12,673 nt of DNA from Nitrospinota bacterium. Its GTDB lineage: Bacteria > Nitrospinota > Nitrospinia > UBA9942 > JAHJSF01. Below, piece by piece: positions 1 through 8,384 of the stretch (its first letter is position 1; each line of letters begins with the position of its first letter). The DNA lies in the NCBI GenBank assembly GCA_018830405.1, contig JAHJSF010000105.1, forward strand, positions 1 to 12,673. Direction: 5' to 3'. The position numbers and the translations under genes were made by a program. Below the pieces are notes generated by a model. The model did no database searches, was not told where the DNA came from, and was given only the letters and a program-made list of their open reading frames with translations.

Positions 1-377
1 ATCTAGAGATAGGGCGCAATATTATATACGGCGGGGTAGGGCGGGTTAAACCTCTCTCCTATATTCCGGCAGCACTCTCCGAAGTGAAGGTTAAGGGTAT
101 AGAGGAGATAGATTCTGCCTACTATCTCCGCTTCTCGGTGATTGACAAGCCGAATGTCCTCTCAAAACTCTCCGGTATTTTGGGGGGATGCTCCATAAGT
201 ATCGCCTCAGTTATACAGAAGGGGAGAAACAAAAAGGGGATGGTCCCTCTGGTTATAATGACTCATCTGGCCAAAGAGAGAGATATACGAAAGGCGGTCT
301 CTGAGATAGACATACTTGATGTAGTTTGCGATAAAACGGCTATTATACGCATTGAGGGTGATTCCCATCTCAGTTAG
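1..377 (+). CDS. hom: Homoserine dehydrogenase, C-terminal part (5' end outside window)
   Basis: The reading frame is open from the first complete codon (base 3) to a TAG stop at 375-377, so only about 124 C-terminal residues are present. The stretch IGRNIIYGGVGRVKPLSYIP (about residues 3-22) matches the end of the homoserine dehydrogenase catalytic domain. It is followed by an ACT domain (YYLRFSVIDKPNVLSKLSGI onward, to IRIEG). Homoserine dehydrogenase reduces aspartate semialdehyde to homoserine with NAD(P)H in the cytoplasm, the branch point to threonine and methionine. The C-terminal ACT domain is the usual site of threonine feedback inhibition. The internal GTG at 84 is not a real start, because conserved family sequence lies upstream of it in frame. 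An intrinsic terminator follows 26 bp after the stop. Identity is secure from the domain order; isozyme and cofactor preference cannot be read from this fragment. Confidence 0.9.
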   Translation, partial: LEIGRNIIYGGVGRVKPLSYIPAALSEVKVKGIEEIDSAYYLRFSVIDKPNVLSKLSGILGGCSISIASVIQKGRNKKGMVPLVIMTHLAKERDIRKAVSEIDILDVVCDKTAIIRIEGDSHLS

Positions 378-402
378 AGAATTTAGGTAACTTTAGGAAT
401 TA

Positions 403-437
403 CCCCGAACCGTTAAATGGTTCGGGTTTCTTTTTTT
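403..437 (+). terminator. Rho-independent terminator of hom
   Basis: The arms CCCGAACC (404-411) and GGTTCGGG (419-426) pair perfectly around a 7-nt loop and are followed at once by an 11-nt T-rich run (427-437). It lies 26 bp downstream of the hom stop and ends 3 bp before the next start codon, so any transcript reaching the following glycosyltransferase from hom must read through it. Confidence 0.9.
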
Positions 438-440
438 AAT

Positions 441-1562
441 ATGAAAATTTTACAAATTGTCAGCAGTAATAAATGGAGCGGAGCGGTTGAACCAACTGCC
501 AGGCTGGCCCTTGACCTTAAAAAGATCGGGCATTCCGTTGACCTCCTCTGTCAGAAGCCTAACCCGGACCTTGAAAAATGGCTAAAGATTCTCGGCCTTG
601 AGGCTGATTTCTCTCTATCCCTCGATACTAAATTTTCCCCCCTTGCCCTAATCAAGGATGTTTTAAAACTAAGAAGGATAATCAAGGATGGGGGGTATGA
701 TATTATCCACTCGCACCTCTCCCAAGACCACCTACTCCTGTCTTTGGCCACCATAGGCCTATCCCCAAGGCCCCTGATTGTCAGGACCTTTCATAATATG
801 CGCTCAACCAGGAAGCGCCCCCTCAGACAGCTTATCCTTAGCCGGTCAACCGATGCGGTGATTACTGTATCGGAAGGGCATAAAAGGGAACTCCTAAAAA
901 ACTTCTGCTTCGATAGCCATCTTATCAAGGTAGTCAGGGGGGGGGTAGACCTAAACCTCTTTAATCCCGCTAAAGATGGGCAAAAGATAAGAGCCGAGTT
1001 TGGTATCGGGGATAATATTTTTCTTATCGGTATAGTTTCGAGACTTGTCTCCAACCGTCGGCATAGCGACCTGATAGAGGCGGTGGCCAAGATTGCCGAT
1101 AAGGTTAAAACCCTTAGGCTTATAATAGTTGGCCGCGGGGAATATATGTCTCCCCTTAAAGATATGGTTGAAGAGAGGGGGATGCAGGATATTGTTATAT
1201 TCAGTGGCTATAAGGGGGCAGACTTGCCGGAGACATATAATGCCATGGATGCCAAGGTTCTTCTGACAGAGGGGAATGATGGGACTTGCCGGGCCGCCCT
1301 CGAGGCGATGGCTAGCGGCAAGCCCTTGGTTGTCTATGATTACGGGGCCCTTCCCGACATTGTGGAAGATGGAGTTACCGGATATATTATTCCGAATAAG
1401 GAGATAGACGGCTTGGCCAAAGCGATTTTGAAGCTGGCCTTCGATAGAGAATCAGCCAAGAATATGGGGGAGAAGGGAAGGAAAAGGGCGGAGCAATATT
1501 TTGACTCCGCCCAGGTAGCTACTGAAACAGAAAGGTTTTATACCGAGATTCTGCCTCTATAG
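441..1562 (+). CDS. GT4-family glycosyltransferase
   Basis: A cytoplasmic GT-B-fold glycosyltransferase of 373 residues, the usual length for family GT4. These enzymes move a sugar from a nucleotide-sugar donor, often in LPS, polysaccharide or glycolipid assembly. The N-terminus MKILQIVSSNKWSGAVEPTA is the typical acceptor-domain start. IVGRGEYM (about 229-236) and the donor-site block GNDGTCRAALEAMASGKP (about 278-294) mark the C-terminal domain. The usual EX7E motif reads D-X7-E here (D280, E288). The ATG at 441 was chosen over the in-frame ATG at 417, because family similarity begins at 441 and 417 lies inside the terminator hairpin. No Shine-Dalgarno sequence precedes it; the T-tract ends 3 bp upstream. 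Its 3' end overlaps the convergent ferritin-like gene by 6 bp. Substrate unknown; msbA nearby is compatible with envelope glycan work, but that is inference. Confidence 0.85.
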   Translation: MKILQIVSSNKWSGAVEPTARLALDLKKIGHSVDLLCQKPNPDLEKWLKILGLEADFSLSLDTKFSPLALIKDVLKLRRIIKDGGYDIIHSHLSQDHLLLSLATIGLSPRPLIVRTFHNMRSTRKRPLRQLILSRSTDAVITVSEGHKRELLKNFCFDSHLIKVVRGGVDLNLFNPAKDGQKIRAEFGIGDNIFLIGIVSRLVSNRRHSDLIEAVAKIADKVKTLRLIIVGRGEYMSPLKDMVEERGMQDIVIFSGYKGADLPETYNAMDAKVLLTEGNDGTCRAALEAMASGKPLVVYDYGALPDIVEDGVTGYIIPNKEIDGLAKAILKLAFDRESAKNMGEKGRKRAEQYFDSAQVATETERFYTEILPL

Positions 1563-2006
1563 GTCGTTCAACTCGTGCGCATCTCTTACCAGGTTGTGCG
1601 ACTCCTCTTCCTGCTTCATTAACAGGCTGCTGAATATCTCTCTGGCCGCTTCAAGCTCAGAGTTTTCGGTCAGATGGCGGTAAAAATCGGTTATTTCCTT
1701 GTTGGCCTTAAGCCCCAGCTCAACTACCTGGTCTATGTTCATGTTGGGGGTCTTCTTTAACTCTTTCAGGAACTTGAACAGATGGTCATCAGGTACAGCT
1801 TGGTACCAGGTATCCATAGCGGTTTGGGAGGCCCCCTTCTCAAACTCGTTGATTTTCTCCTCAAGGTACTTCTGGTGGCCGGCCATATAGTGCAAGAGCA
1901 TCCTTACCCGTTCACTGCTTGTCTCCTTGGCCAAGGCCTCGTAAAAGTCGCATATTTCAGAGTAAAACCTCTTTGCCCGCCCCAACATCTTACGTGTTTG
2001 TTCCAT
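1557..2006 (-). CDS. Ferritin-like / rubrerythrin-type four-helix protein
   Basis: A 149-residue, highly charged, almost entirely helical protein with two similar helix pairs, as in the ferritin-like superfamily. These are soluble proteins, often di-iron proteins used against peroxide or for iron handling. The second helix pair keeps plausible ligands: E104 (in NKEITDFY) and an E-x-x-H motif, E134 to H137. In the first pair the expected E-x-x-H reads M-A-G-H (41-44), with E23 in the preceding helix, so a complete di-iron site is not evident. A strong SD (GGAGG, 2016-2020 on the minus strand) precedes the ATG by about 9 nt. A small inverted repeat, GTGTA-N2-TACAC (2025-2036), lies just upstream of the SD and could be an operator. 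The gene is monocistronic as far as can be seen. The family call is fairly sure; the function is not. Confidence 0.7.
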   Translation of the reverse strand: MEQTRKMLGRAKRFYSEICDFYEALAKETSSERVRMLLHYMAGHQKYLEEKINEFEKGASQTAMDTWYQAVPDDHLFKFLKELKKTPNMNIDQVVELGLKANKEITDFYRHLTENSELEAAREIFSSLLMKQEEESHNLVRDAHELNDL

Positions 2007-2024
2007 TTTGTCCTTCCTCCAATA

Positions 2025-2036
2025 GTGTAACTACAC
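2025..2036. promoter_or_regulatory. Small inverted repeat upstream of the ferritin-like gene
   Basis: GTGTA and TACAC arms are separated by 2 bp, just upstream of the SD of the minus-strand ferritin-like gene. A regulator site for metal or peroxide response would fit the neighbour, but the repeat is short and matches no Fur or PerR box. The surrounding 2037-2224 stretch contains a C5/G5 hairpin (about 2057-2071) and otherwise no gene. Confidence 0.2.
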
Positions 2037-2224
2037 AATACCTCTATATTCCTCATCCCCCCGGTAGGGGGACTATTGCGCCAGAGCGACGGACTTTGTT
2101 TTATATCATTTGAAGGATATTTCGTCAATTCCTATTTTACCCCCTTCCCCATCCTTAATCCTTTCTATTAGGGGGATAGCGTATGGTCTTTTATTTTCTT
2201 TTTTTACTAAAAACTTAATATAGA

Positions 2225-2253
2225 TTGAAAGGGGGAGAGATTAGAACTATAAT
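2225..2253 (+). promoter_or_regulatory. Sigma-70 type promoter of tRNA-Pro
   Basis: TTGAAA (2225-2230), a 17-bp spacer and a perfect TATAAT (2248-2253) predict a start near 2260, about 5 nt before the mature tRNA 5' end. Spacing and position are ideal for a stable-RNA promoter. Confidence 0.85.
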
Positions 2254-2264
2254 AGCAAACTTGT

Positions 2265-2341
2265 CGGGGCGTAGCGCAGTCTGGTAGCGCATCTGCTTTG
2301 GGAGCAGAGGGCCGGAGGTTCGAATCCTCTCGCCCCGACCA
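2265..2341 (+). tRNA. tRNA-Pro (anticodon TGG)
   Basis: A 77-nt cloverleaf with an encoded CCA end. The acceptor arms CGGGGCG (2265-2271) and CGCCCCG (2331-2337) pair fully, followed by discriminator A and CCA (2339-2341). The anticodon stem TCTGC/GCAGA encloses loop TTTGGGA with anticodon TGG (2299-2301). The T-arm shows GGTTCGAATCC. The first base pair C-G and the overall sequence are characteristic of bacterial tRNA-Pro, and this isoacceptor can decode CCA/CCG and other proline codons through wobble. It has its own promoter. The 3' end is only 11 bp from the stop codon of the convergent msbA gene, with no terminator visible between them. Confidence 0.97.
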
Positions 2342-2352
2342 TTTTAAGCCTG

Positions 2353-4092
2353 CTACTGTTTATACTGAATATCGTGGAGGAGGCGGTAGAGACCGTTGTT
2401 CTTGATAAGTTCCTGATGGCTCCCAATTTCCACAATCCTTCCATCCTTCATTACCACTATTCGGTCGGCATTTATGATGGTAGATAGGCGATGGGCGATT
2501 ACCAGGGTGGTTCTCTCCTTCATCAGGTTTTCCAAGGCATGCTGAACCAGTTCTTCCGATTTGGAGTCGAGGTTCGATGTTGCCTCATCAAGTATCATGA
2601 TGGGGGGATTTTTTAAGATGGCCCTGGCGATACTGAGACGCTGACGTTCCCCCCCTGATAGCCTTACCCCCATTTCCCCGGCTATTGTATTGTAGCCTGA
2701 GGGCATCTCCATTATAAAGTCGTGTGCATAGGCCAGTCTGGCCGCCTCATGCACCTCTTCTTCGGTGGCGTCCTTCCGGCCATAGGCAATATTGTTAAAA
2801 ATGGTGTCGTTGAATAGGATTGTTTCTTGGGTTACGACCCCTATCATCCCTCTTAGGGAGTTGAGTTTTATCGAGCGGAGGTCAAGGCCGTCTATGGTTA
2901 TACTCCCCTTTTGGGGGTCGTAGAATCTGGGAATCATATCGACCAGGGTGGATTTACCGGCCCCGCTGTTTCCGACGATGGCCACAACCTCCCCCTTTTT
3001 TATCTCAAGGTTTATATCTCTCAACACCTCTTCCTCCCCTTGGTTATAGGTGAATGAGAGGTCGTTTATCTTTATCGAGTCTTTCAGAGATTTTATGTCC
3101 GCGGCATCTTGGCTGTCTTTAATGTCTATGTCAAGATCAAGAATATCGAATATCCTGTCGCCGGCGGCAACGGCCTGTTGAATGACGTTGTTCATCTGGC
3201 TCAATTTTCTGACCGGTTCATACATCATGGTCATGGCGGCGATGAAGGAGAAGAATGTTCCCGGCGTGGTTATCCCCGCCCCAACCTTATGCCCTCCATA
3301 GTAGATAACCAGCCCTATGCCGACTGCCCCTATAAACTCCATCAGAGGGGATACCATTTCATCCCTCTTCATCTCCTTTATCGATATTTTGTAATAACTC
3401 TGATTTTCCTTGATAAATCTCTCCTTTTCATACTCCTCCATGGCGAAGGCCTTGACTATCTTGGAACCACTGAAGGTTTCAAAGAGTATGCTGTTTAAAT
3501 CGGCCATCTTCTCCTGATTCCTCCGGCTCAGCTCTTTCAGTTTTTTACCTATCCTTACTATCAGCATAGAGGCGAAGGGGATGATTAGTATGGCCATTAT
3601 GGAGAGGAACCAGTCGCGGTATATAAGTATCCCCAAGAGAACGAAGAAGGTAATGACTTGCCTGACGAACTGTGCGGCCACCGTCGTGGCTACGTCGGTG
3701 ATCCTGTTTACATCGTTGGTTATCCTCGACATCAGGACGGGGGAGGGGTTGTTGTGGTAGAAGGAGAGGGGCATCTTTAACATATGGGAGTAGAGGTTGT
3801 TTCTTATGTTTCGTATGACCTTTAGCCCTACCGAACGCATAACATAGTTTTGTCCATAGACGGCAATCCCATTTACGAGATATAGCCCCATGAAGGCCAA
3901 GGAGATAAGGGGGAGGATGCGCATATCCTTTTTGATGAATATCTCATCAAGGATTGGTTTGATGATCCAGGCAACCCCGCCGGTGGTTATCGAGACAACG
4001 GAGGCGAGTAGCATCCCCACCACTACCGATTTCCAATAGGGTTTGATATAATCTAAAAGCTTGTAGATGGTCTTTCTATCTTTGTTTTGCAT
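2353..4092 (-). CDS. msbA: Lipid A export ABC transporter, permease/ATPase (MsbA type)
   Basis: A 579-residue half-transporter with the transmembrane domain fused to the ATPase, the usual length for MsbA. The homodimer sits in the inner membrane and flips lipid A-core to the periplasmic leaflet using ATP. Residues about 20-310 hold six membrane segments of the ABC exporter fold. The nucleotide-binding domain shows Walker [10 protein letters not shown] (374-382), Q-loop Q422, signature LSGGERQ (478-484), Walker B IMILDE (498-503) and switch H534. The start [20 protein letters not shown] is typical. No SD is visible before the ATG. A TAGAAT hexamer only 8 bp upstream suggests a nearly leaderless mRNA. 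It is divergent from the aminotransferase gene with 29 bp between start codons and convergent with tRNA-Pro. A general multidrug exporter of the same superfamily is the alternative, but the full-length resemblance favours MsbA. Confidence 0.88.
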   Translation of the reverse strand: MQNKDRKTIYKLLDYIKPYWKSVVVGMLLASVVSITTGGVAWIIKPILDEIFIKKDMRILPLISLAFMGLYLVNGIAVYGQNYVMRSVGLKVIRNIRNNLYSHMLKMPLSFYHNNPSPVLMSRITNDVNRITDVATTVAAQFVRQVITFFVLLGILIYRDWFLSIMAILIIPFASMLIVRIGKKLKELSRRNQEKMADLNSILFETFSGSKIVKAFAMEEYEKERFIKENQSYYKISIKEMKRDEMVSPLMEFIGAVGIGLVIYYGGHKVGAGITTPGTFFSFIAAMTMMYEPVRKLSQMNNVIQQAVAAGDRIFDILDLDIDIKDSQDAADIKSLKDSIKINDLSFTYNQGEEEVLRDINLEIKKGEVVAIVGNSGAGKSTLVDMIPRFYDPQKGSITIDGLDLRSIKLNSLRGMIGVVTQETILFNDTIFNNIAYGRKDATEEEVHEAARLAYAHDFIMEMPSGYNTIAGEMGVRLSGGERQRLSIARAILKNPPIMILDEATSNLDSKSEELVQHALENLMKERTTLVIAHRLSTIINADRIVVMKDGRIVEIGSHQELIKNNGLYRLLHDIQYKQ

Positions 4093-4100
4093 AATTTAAA

Positions 4101-4129
4101 ATTCTAACACACCATTTATTTATGACCAA
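4101..4129 (-). promoter_or_regulatory. Possible promoter for msbA giving a near-leaderless mRNA
   Basis: On the minus strand, TTGGTC (4124-4129), a 17-bp spacer and TAGAAT (4101-4106) form a moderate sigma-70 match. Initiation 6-7 nt after the -10 would fall within 0-3 nt of the msbA ATG (4090-4092), which agrees with the missing SD. The -35 half lies inside the first codons of the divergent aminotransferase gene. Confidence 0.35.
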
Positions 4130-5039
4130 TAAAGAAGCGACTCGCGATAGAGACGGTGTCGATTTTATTTATCTTAACGGCCGATTGGTTCCCCGCGGGG
4201 AAGCGGTTGTATCCGTATTTGACCATTCATTTCTGTATGGGATAGGGGTTTTTGAGACCTTGCGGGCCTATGGGGCGCGTGTTCTACATCTCGATACGCA
4301 TATCGACCGCCTCTACCGTTCCGCCTCGGCCATCTACCTTAATGTCGGGATGAAAAAAGGGGCAATAGGGGAGGCGGTTTATGAAACCTTAAGGGCTAAC
4401 AATCTTGATGACGCCTATATAAGGATTACCGTGTCGCAAGGGGAGGGGGAGCCGGGGCTTGATCCGTCACTCTGTAAATCCCCCAATATTGTTATCTACG
4501 CCAAACCGTTTGAGACCTATCCGGAGAAACTCTATAAGAAGGGGGTTAAGGTGGCTATTGTCTCTGTCCTTAGGCAAGGTTCACCCCTTAGCGGGATTCC
4601 TCTCAAGTCGTGCAACTACCTAAATAACTATCTGGCCAAGGTTGAGGCCAAAAATGCGGGGGCCTTTGAGGGGATTATGCTTTCTAAGGATGGGCGGGTA
4701 ACCGAGGGGACGGTCAGTAATATATTTATGGTTAGGGATAATATTATTGTTACTCCTACTGACTGTGAGGAGGTTCTCGACGGGGTTACCAGGAACATGA
4801 TTATAGAGCTGGCCATAAAGGCCGGAATAGAAATTAGAGAGAGGGATATAATTGCGGCTGATCTGGAGGGGGCGGATGAGATATTTATAACCAATACCCT
4901 CTTTGAGGTTATGCCGGTTACCAGGCTTGATGACCGTATAGTCGGCTCGGGGGAGCCGGGGGAGGTTACCTTGATTATGTCTAAACTATATAGAGAAGAG
5001 ATAGCCAGGCTTTTGGTCGACAGCGACATGGCTTCATAA
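4122..5039 (+). CDS. Class IV PLP-dependent aminotransferase (branched-chain aminotransferase / aminodeoxychorismate lyase family)
   Basis: A 305-residue fold-type IV PLP enzyme of normal family length. FIYLNGRLVP (15-24) and DHSFLYGIGVFETLRAY (34-50) are the conserved N-terminal family blocks. K162, in GIPLKSCNYLNNYLAK, is the expected Schiff-base lysine. The class IV signature is present as EGTVSNIF (195-202) and onward, where E195 contacts the PLP ring nitrogen. Family members include branched-chain amino acid aminotransferase (IlvE), D-amino acid aminotransferase and 4-amino-4-deoxychorismate lyase (PabC); motifs alone do not settle which this is. The ATG at 4122 has no SD, and no better in-frame start appears before the conserved region. 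A TATAAT hexamer at 4047-4052 on the plus strand, inside msbA, could serve it with a leader of about 60 nt, but its -35 is poor. Transcription should end at the strong hairpin near 5200. Confidence 0.85.
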   Translation: MTNKEATRDRDGVDFIYLNGRLVPRGEAVVSVFDHSFLYGIGVFETLRAYGARVLHLDTHIDRLYRSASAIYLNVGMKKGAIGEAVYETLRANNLDDAYIRITVSQGEGEPGLDPSLCKSPNIVIYAKPFETYPEKLYKKGVKVAIVSVLRQGSPLSGIPLKSCNYLNNYLAKVEAKNAGAFEGIMLSKDGRVTEGTVSNIFMVRDNIIVTPTDCEEVLDGVTRNMIIELAIKAGIEIRERDIIAADLEGADEIFITNTLFEVMPVTRLDDRIVGSGEPGEVTLIMSKLYREEIARLLVDSDMAS

Positions 5040-5041
5040 CT

Positions 5042-5150
5042 TTGCATACCTTTGTTGCTCCTCAGTTTGTCGTTACAGCGTATACTGTAAATACGCCTTA
5101 CTCCTCCCTTTCGTCGCGCCTCGGTCTGCTTTGTTCTGAGGCCATGTGTA
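5042..5150. repeat. Palindromic intergenic repeat, copy A (degenerate MITE-like element)
   Basis: It starts with TTGCATA (5042) and contains CCTTTG (5049-5054) and TTTGTCGT (5066-5073). A central palindrome follows, TTACAG-N6-CTGTAA (5073-5090), then the block CCTTTCGTCGCGCCTCGGTCT. The same blocks recur in the same order in copy B (5255-5399), and CCTTTG to TTTGTCGT has exactly the same 17-bp offset in both. The outer boundary is approximate and the ends are not clearly inverted, so this looks like a decayed member of the family. No gene is visible in this stretch. Confidence 0.5.
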
Positions 5151-5186
5151 TTGTTTAATCTATGTTTATGAGTATAGATGTTAGTA

Positions 5187-5231
5187 TAAAAAAAGACCCG
5201 CTGAGTAGCAACTCAGCGGGTCTTTTGTTTT
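5187..5231. terminator. Bidirectional intrinsic terminator
   Basis: A perfect 16-bp stem (5191-5206 with 5211-5226, core GACCCGCTGAGT) closes a 4-nt AGCA loop, with an A-run on the left and a T-run on the right. It therefore works on both strands: for the aminotransferase gene from the left and for groEL from the right. The groEL transcript would carry palindromic repeat B before reaching it. Confidence 0.92.
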
Positions 5232-5254
5232 TACGGGATTAACTTAGTGCTCAA

Positions 5255-5399
5255 TTGCATAAATCTTGCTGTAGTCGACCGGCCTTTGACACGCCCGGCT
5301 TTGTCGTCAATCCTCGCCATAGACCCTGCTATGGCTGCGGTTGCCTTCGTGCCAGTCGCGCCAAATTCTCGGTCTTGATACTGACGCAGATTTATACAA
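5255..5399. repeat. 145-bp imperfect palindrome, copy B (MITE-like element)
   Basis: The termini are inverted: TTGCATAAATCT at the left end against TTGTATAAATCT read inward from the right end (11 of 12). Further matched blocks read inward from both ends: GACCG, TTTG and C-CG-C-GGC. The centre is GCCATAG-N6-CTATGGC (5316-5335), almost exactly at the element midpoint. The element has no coding capacity; an ORF over it merely runs antisense into groEL. It sits 26 bp downstream of the groEL stop. The layout is that of a non-autonomous transposable element or a large RNA hairpin. Confidence 0.7.
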
Positions 5400-5425
5400 C
5401 TAAACACTGGGAAGGTTCTACTCCC

Positions 5426-7090
<1,665 letters not shown>

Positions 7091-7163
7091 TTAGAACAAT
7101 AATATTTAAAAAATAATCACGGTTAAGGTATCCAATACCTCCCCGCTGACTTTTAAAAGAGAA

Positions 7164-7451
7164 CTACTCAACAATAGCCAGAACGTCATCCTCTTTCATC
7201 AGAAGATACTCTTCCCCGTCTATCTTGACCTCGGTGGCCGCATACTTGCCGTATATGACCTTATCCCCTTTTTTTACATCAAGGGGCCTTTTGCTGCCGT
7301 CTTTATTGACCTTTCCGTCGCCAACGGCGATAACCTTCCCCTCGGATGGTTTTGTCTTGGCAGAATCAGGAATGATTATGCTTCCGCTTTTTAATTCTTT
7401 CTCGTCGAGCTGCTTGACCAGAATCCGGTCATGCAATGGTCTTACCTTCAC
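7164..7451 (-). CDS. groES: Co-chaperonin GroES (10 kDa subunit)
   Basis: A 95-residue co-chaperonin, the canonical length, which forms the heptameric lid of GroEL. MKVRPLHDRILVKQLDEKE is the standard N-terminus, followed by the mobile-loop region SGSIIIPDSAKTKPSEGKV (about 22-40) and the C-terminal KEDDVLAIVE-like end. The start codon is GTG (7449-7451). It is fixed by an excellent SD, AGGAGGA, at 7457-7463 with about 5-7 nt spacing, and by the family N-terminus. First gene of the groES-groEL operon. The leader from the predicted start near 7614 is about 160 nt long. Confidence 0.97.
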   Translation of the reverse strand: MKVRPLHDRILVKQLDEKELKSGSIIIPDSAKTKPSEGKVIAVGDGKVNKDGSKRPLDVKKGDKVIYGKYAATEVKIDGEEYLLMKEDDVLAIVE

Positions 7452-7593
7452 GAATGTCCTCCTTTTTTAAAATGTTATTTATTATTATGTTTTTTAAAAC
7501 CGATTAAAAAACGTTACAGCTATTTGTAAAACTGAGCTGCTCTTTCACCTCCTTGAAAAACAATGCTTAATTAACAATTTTAAGGACTATGTT

Positions 7594-7606
7594 GTTTAGC
7601 CTAAAC
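7594..7606. promoter_or_regulatory. 13-bp palindrome in the groESL leader (possible operator)
   Basis: GTTTAG-C-CTAAAC, perfect 6-bp arms around one base, lies at roughly +8 to +20 relative to the predicted groESL start. A repressor at this position could block initiation. No CIRCE element (TTAGCACTC-N9-GAGTGCTAA) was found by eye between groES and rpe, so control by HrcA is not supported. Confidence 0.3.
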
Positions 7607-7620
7607 GAAACTCAGCGGTG

Positions 7621-7649
7621 AATGTAAGACCTGGTATATTGATTGTCAA
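7621..7649 (-). promoter_or_regulatory. Sigma-70 type promoter of groES-groEL
   Basis: On the minus strand, a perfect TTGACA (7644-7649), a 17-bp spacer and TACATT (7621-7626). The start is predicted near 7614, about 160 nt before the groES GTG. It lies just downstream of the rpe stop at 7701, so the chaperonin operon has its own promoter. It does not resemble a sigma-32 promoter. Confidence 0.75.
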
Positions 7650-7700
7650 GTGGTCTGCCGACAATAGGACAAAATAACCTTAGAAGGGGTGACCTAAAGA

Positions 7701-8351
7701 TTATTTCCGGTTCTTTATGGCGTTTATGGCCTCTTTGTAATTATCACTGCCGTAGACCGCCGACCCGGCCACAAGAATATCGGCCCCCGCCTCCACGATT
7801 TTGCCCGCATTGGCCGAAGTTACACCCCCGTCTACCTCTATCTCTATCTTGTATCCCCCTTTGGAGATTATTTCCTTCAGGGCCCTTATCTTCTTCAGGG
7901 CGGAGGGGATAAATTTTTGCCCCGAAAAGCCGGGGTTGACCGACATTATGAGGACATAGTCGATATCCTCCAAAACGTGGTCGATATAATCCAAGGGAGT
8001 CGATGGGTTAAAAACGGGGGCGCATTTTTTCCCCAAATCCCTAATCATCCGCAGTGTCCCCTGGAGGTGGGGGCAGGTCTCCACCTGGACGCTTATCTAG
8101 TCTGCCCCGGCCTTGGCGAAGGCAGGGATGTGGCGCTCAGGATTCTCTGTCATCAGATGAACATCAATGGGGAGCTTGGTGCACTTTCTAACCGCCTCAA
8201 CAATAAACGGCCCGATGGTGATGTTGGGGACAAAGTGACCGTCCATAACATCGACATGTATAATGTCCGCCCCCGCCTCCTCTACCGCTTTTATCTCCTT
8301 GGCCAGATTTCTGAAATCAGCTGATAGTATAGATGGCGCAACCTTGACCAT
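7701..8351 (-). pseudogene. rpe: Ribulose-phosphate 3-epimerase interrupted by an in-frame TAG
   Basis: The 217-codon frame, including its final TAA, encodes a complete TIM-barrel epimerase, which interconverts ribulose-5-phosphate and xylulose-5-phosphate in the pentose phosphate or Calvin pathway. Codon 85 (8097-8099) is TAG. Upstream are APSILSADF (5-13), the metal ligands H32 and D34 in [12 protein letters not shown], and H65 in DVHLM. Downstream, without any frame shift, follow ISVQVETCPHL, VNPGFSGQ (138-145) and the ligand D174 in EVDGG. The stop falls where intact family members have a hydrophobic or aromatic residue between AGAD and ISV. Everything else looks functional, so the lesion is recent, a sequencing error, or a read-through codon. 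The ATG at 8349-8351 has an SD (GGGAG, 6 nt away). The 84-residue N-terminal piece alone cannot form the active site. Confidence 0.85.
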
Positions 8352-8384
8352 ATTCTTCTCCCTAAAATAGTTTTTACATCTTTT

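Noticed and set aside
3109-3498. Plus-strand open frame inside msbA
   Set aside because: It is antisense to well-conserved ABC transporter sequence, has no family features and no SD.
4628-5047. Minus-strand open frame inside the aminotransferase gene
   Set aside because: It is antisense to the catalytic and cofactor-binding region and is low-complexity Ser/Ile-rich.
7501-7640. CIRCE operator or sigma-32 promoter upstream of groES
   Set aside because: Neither the TTAGCACTC/GAGTGCTAA arms nor a CTTGAAA with CCCCAT at proper spacing is present on the minus strand.
8097-8099. Pyrrolysine codon as the explanation for the rpe TAG
   Set aside because: Not excluded, but TAG is a common normal stop in this window and epimerases are not a known pyrrolysine family; kept only as one option in the finding.
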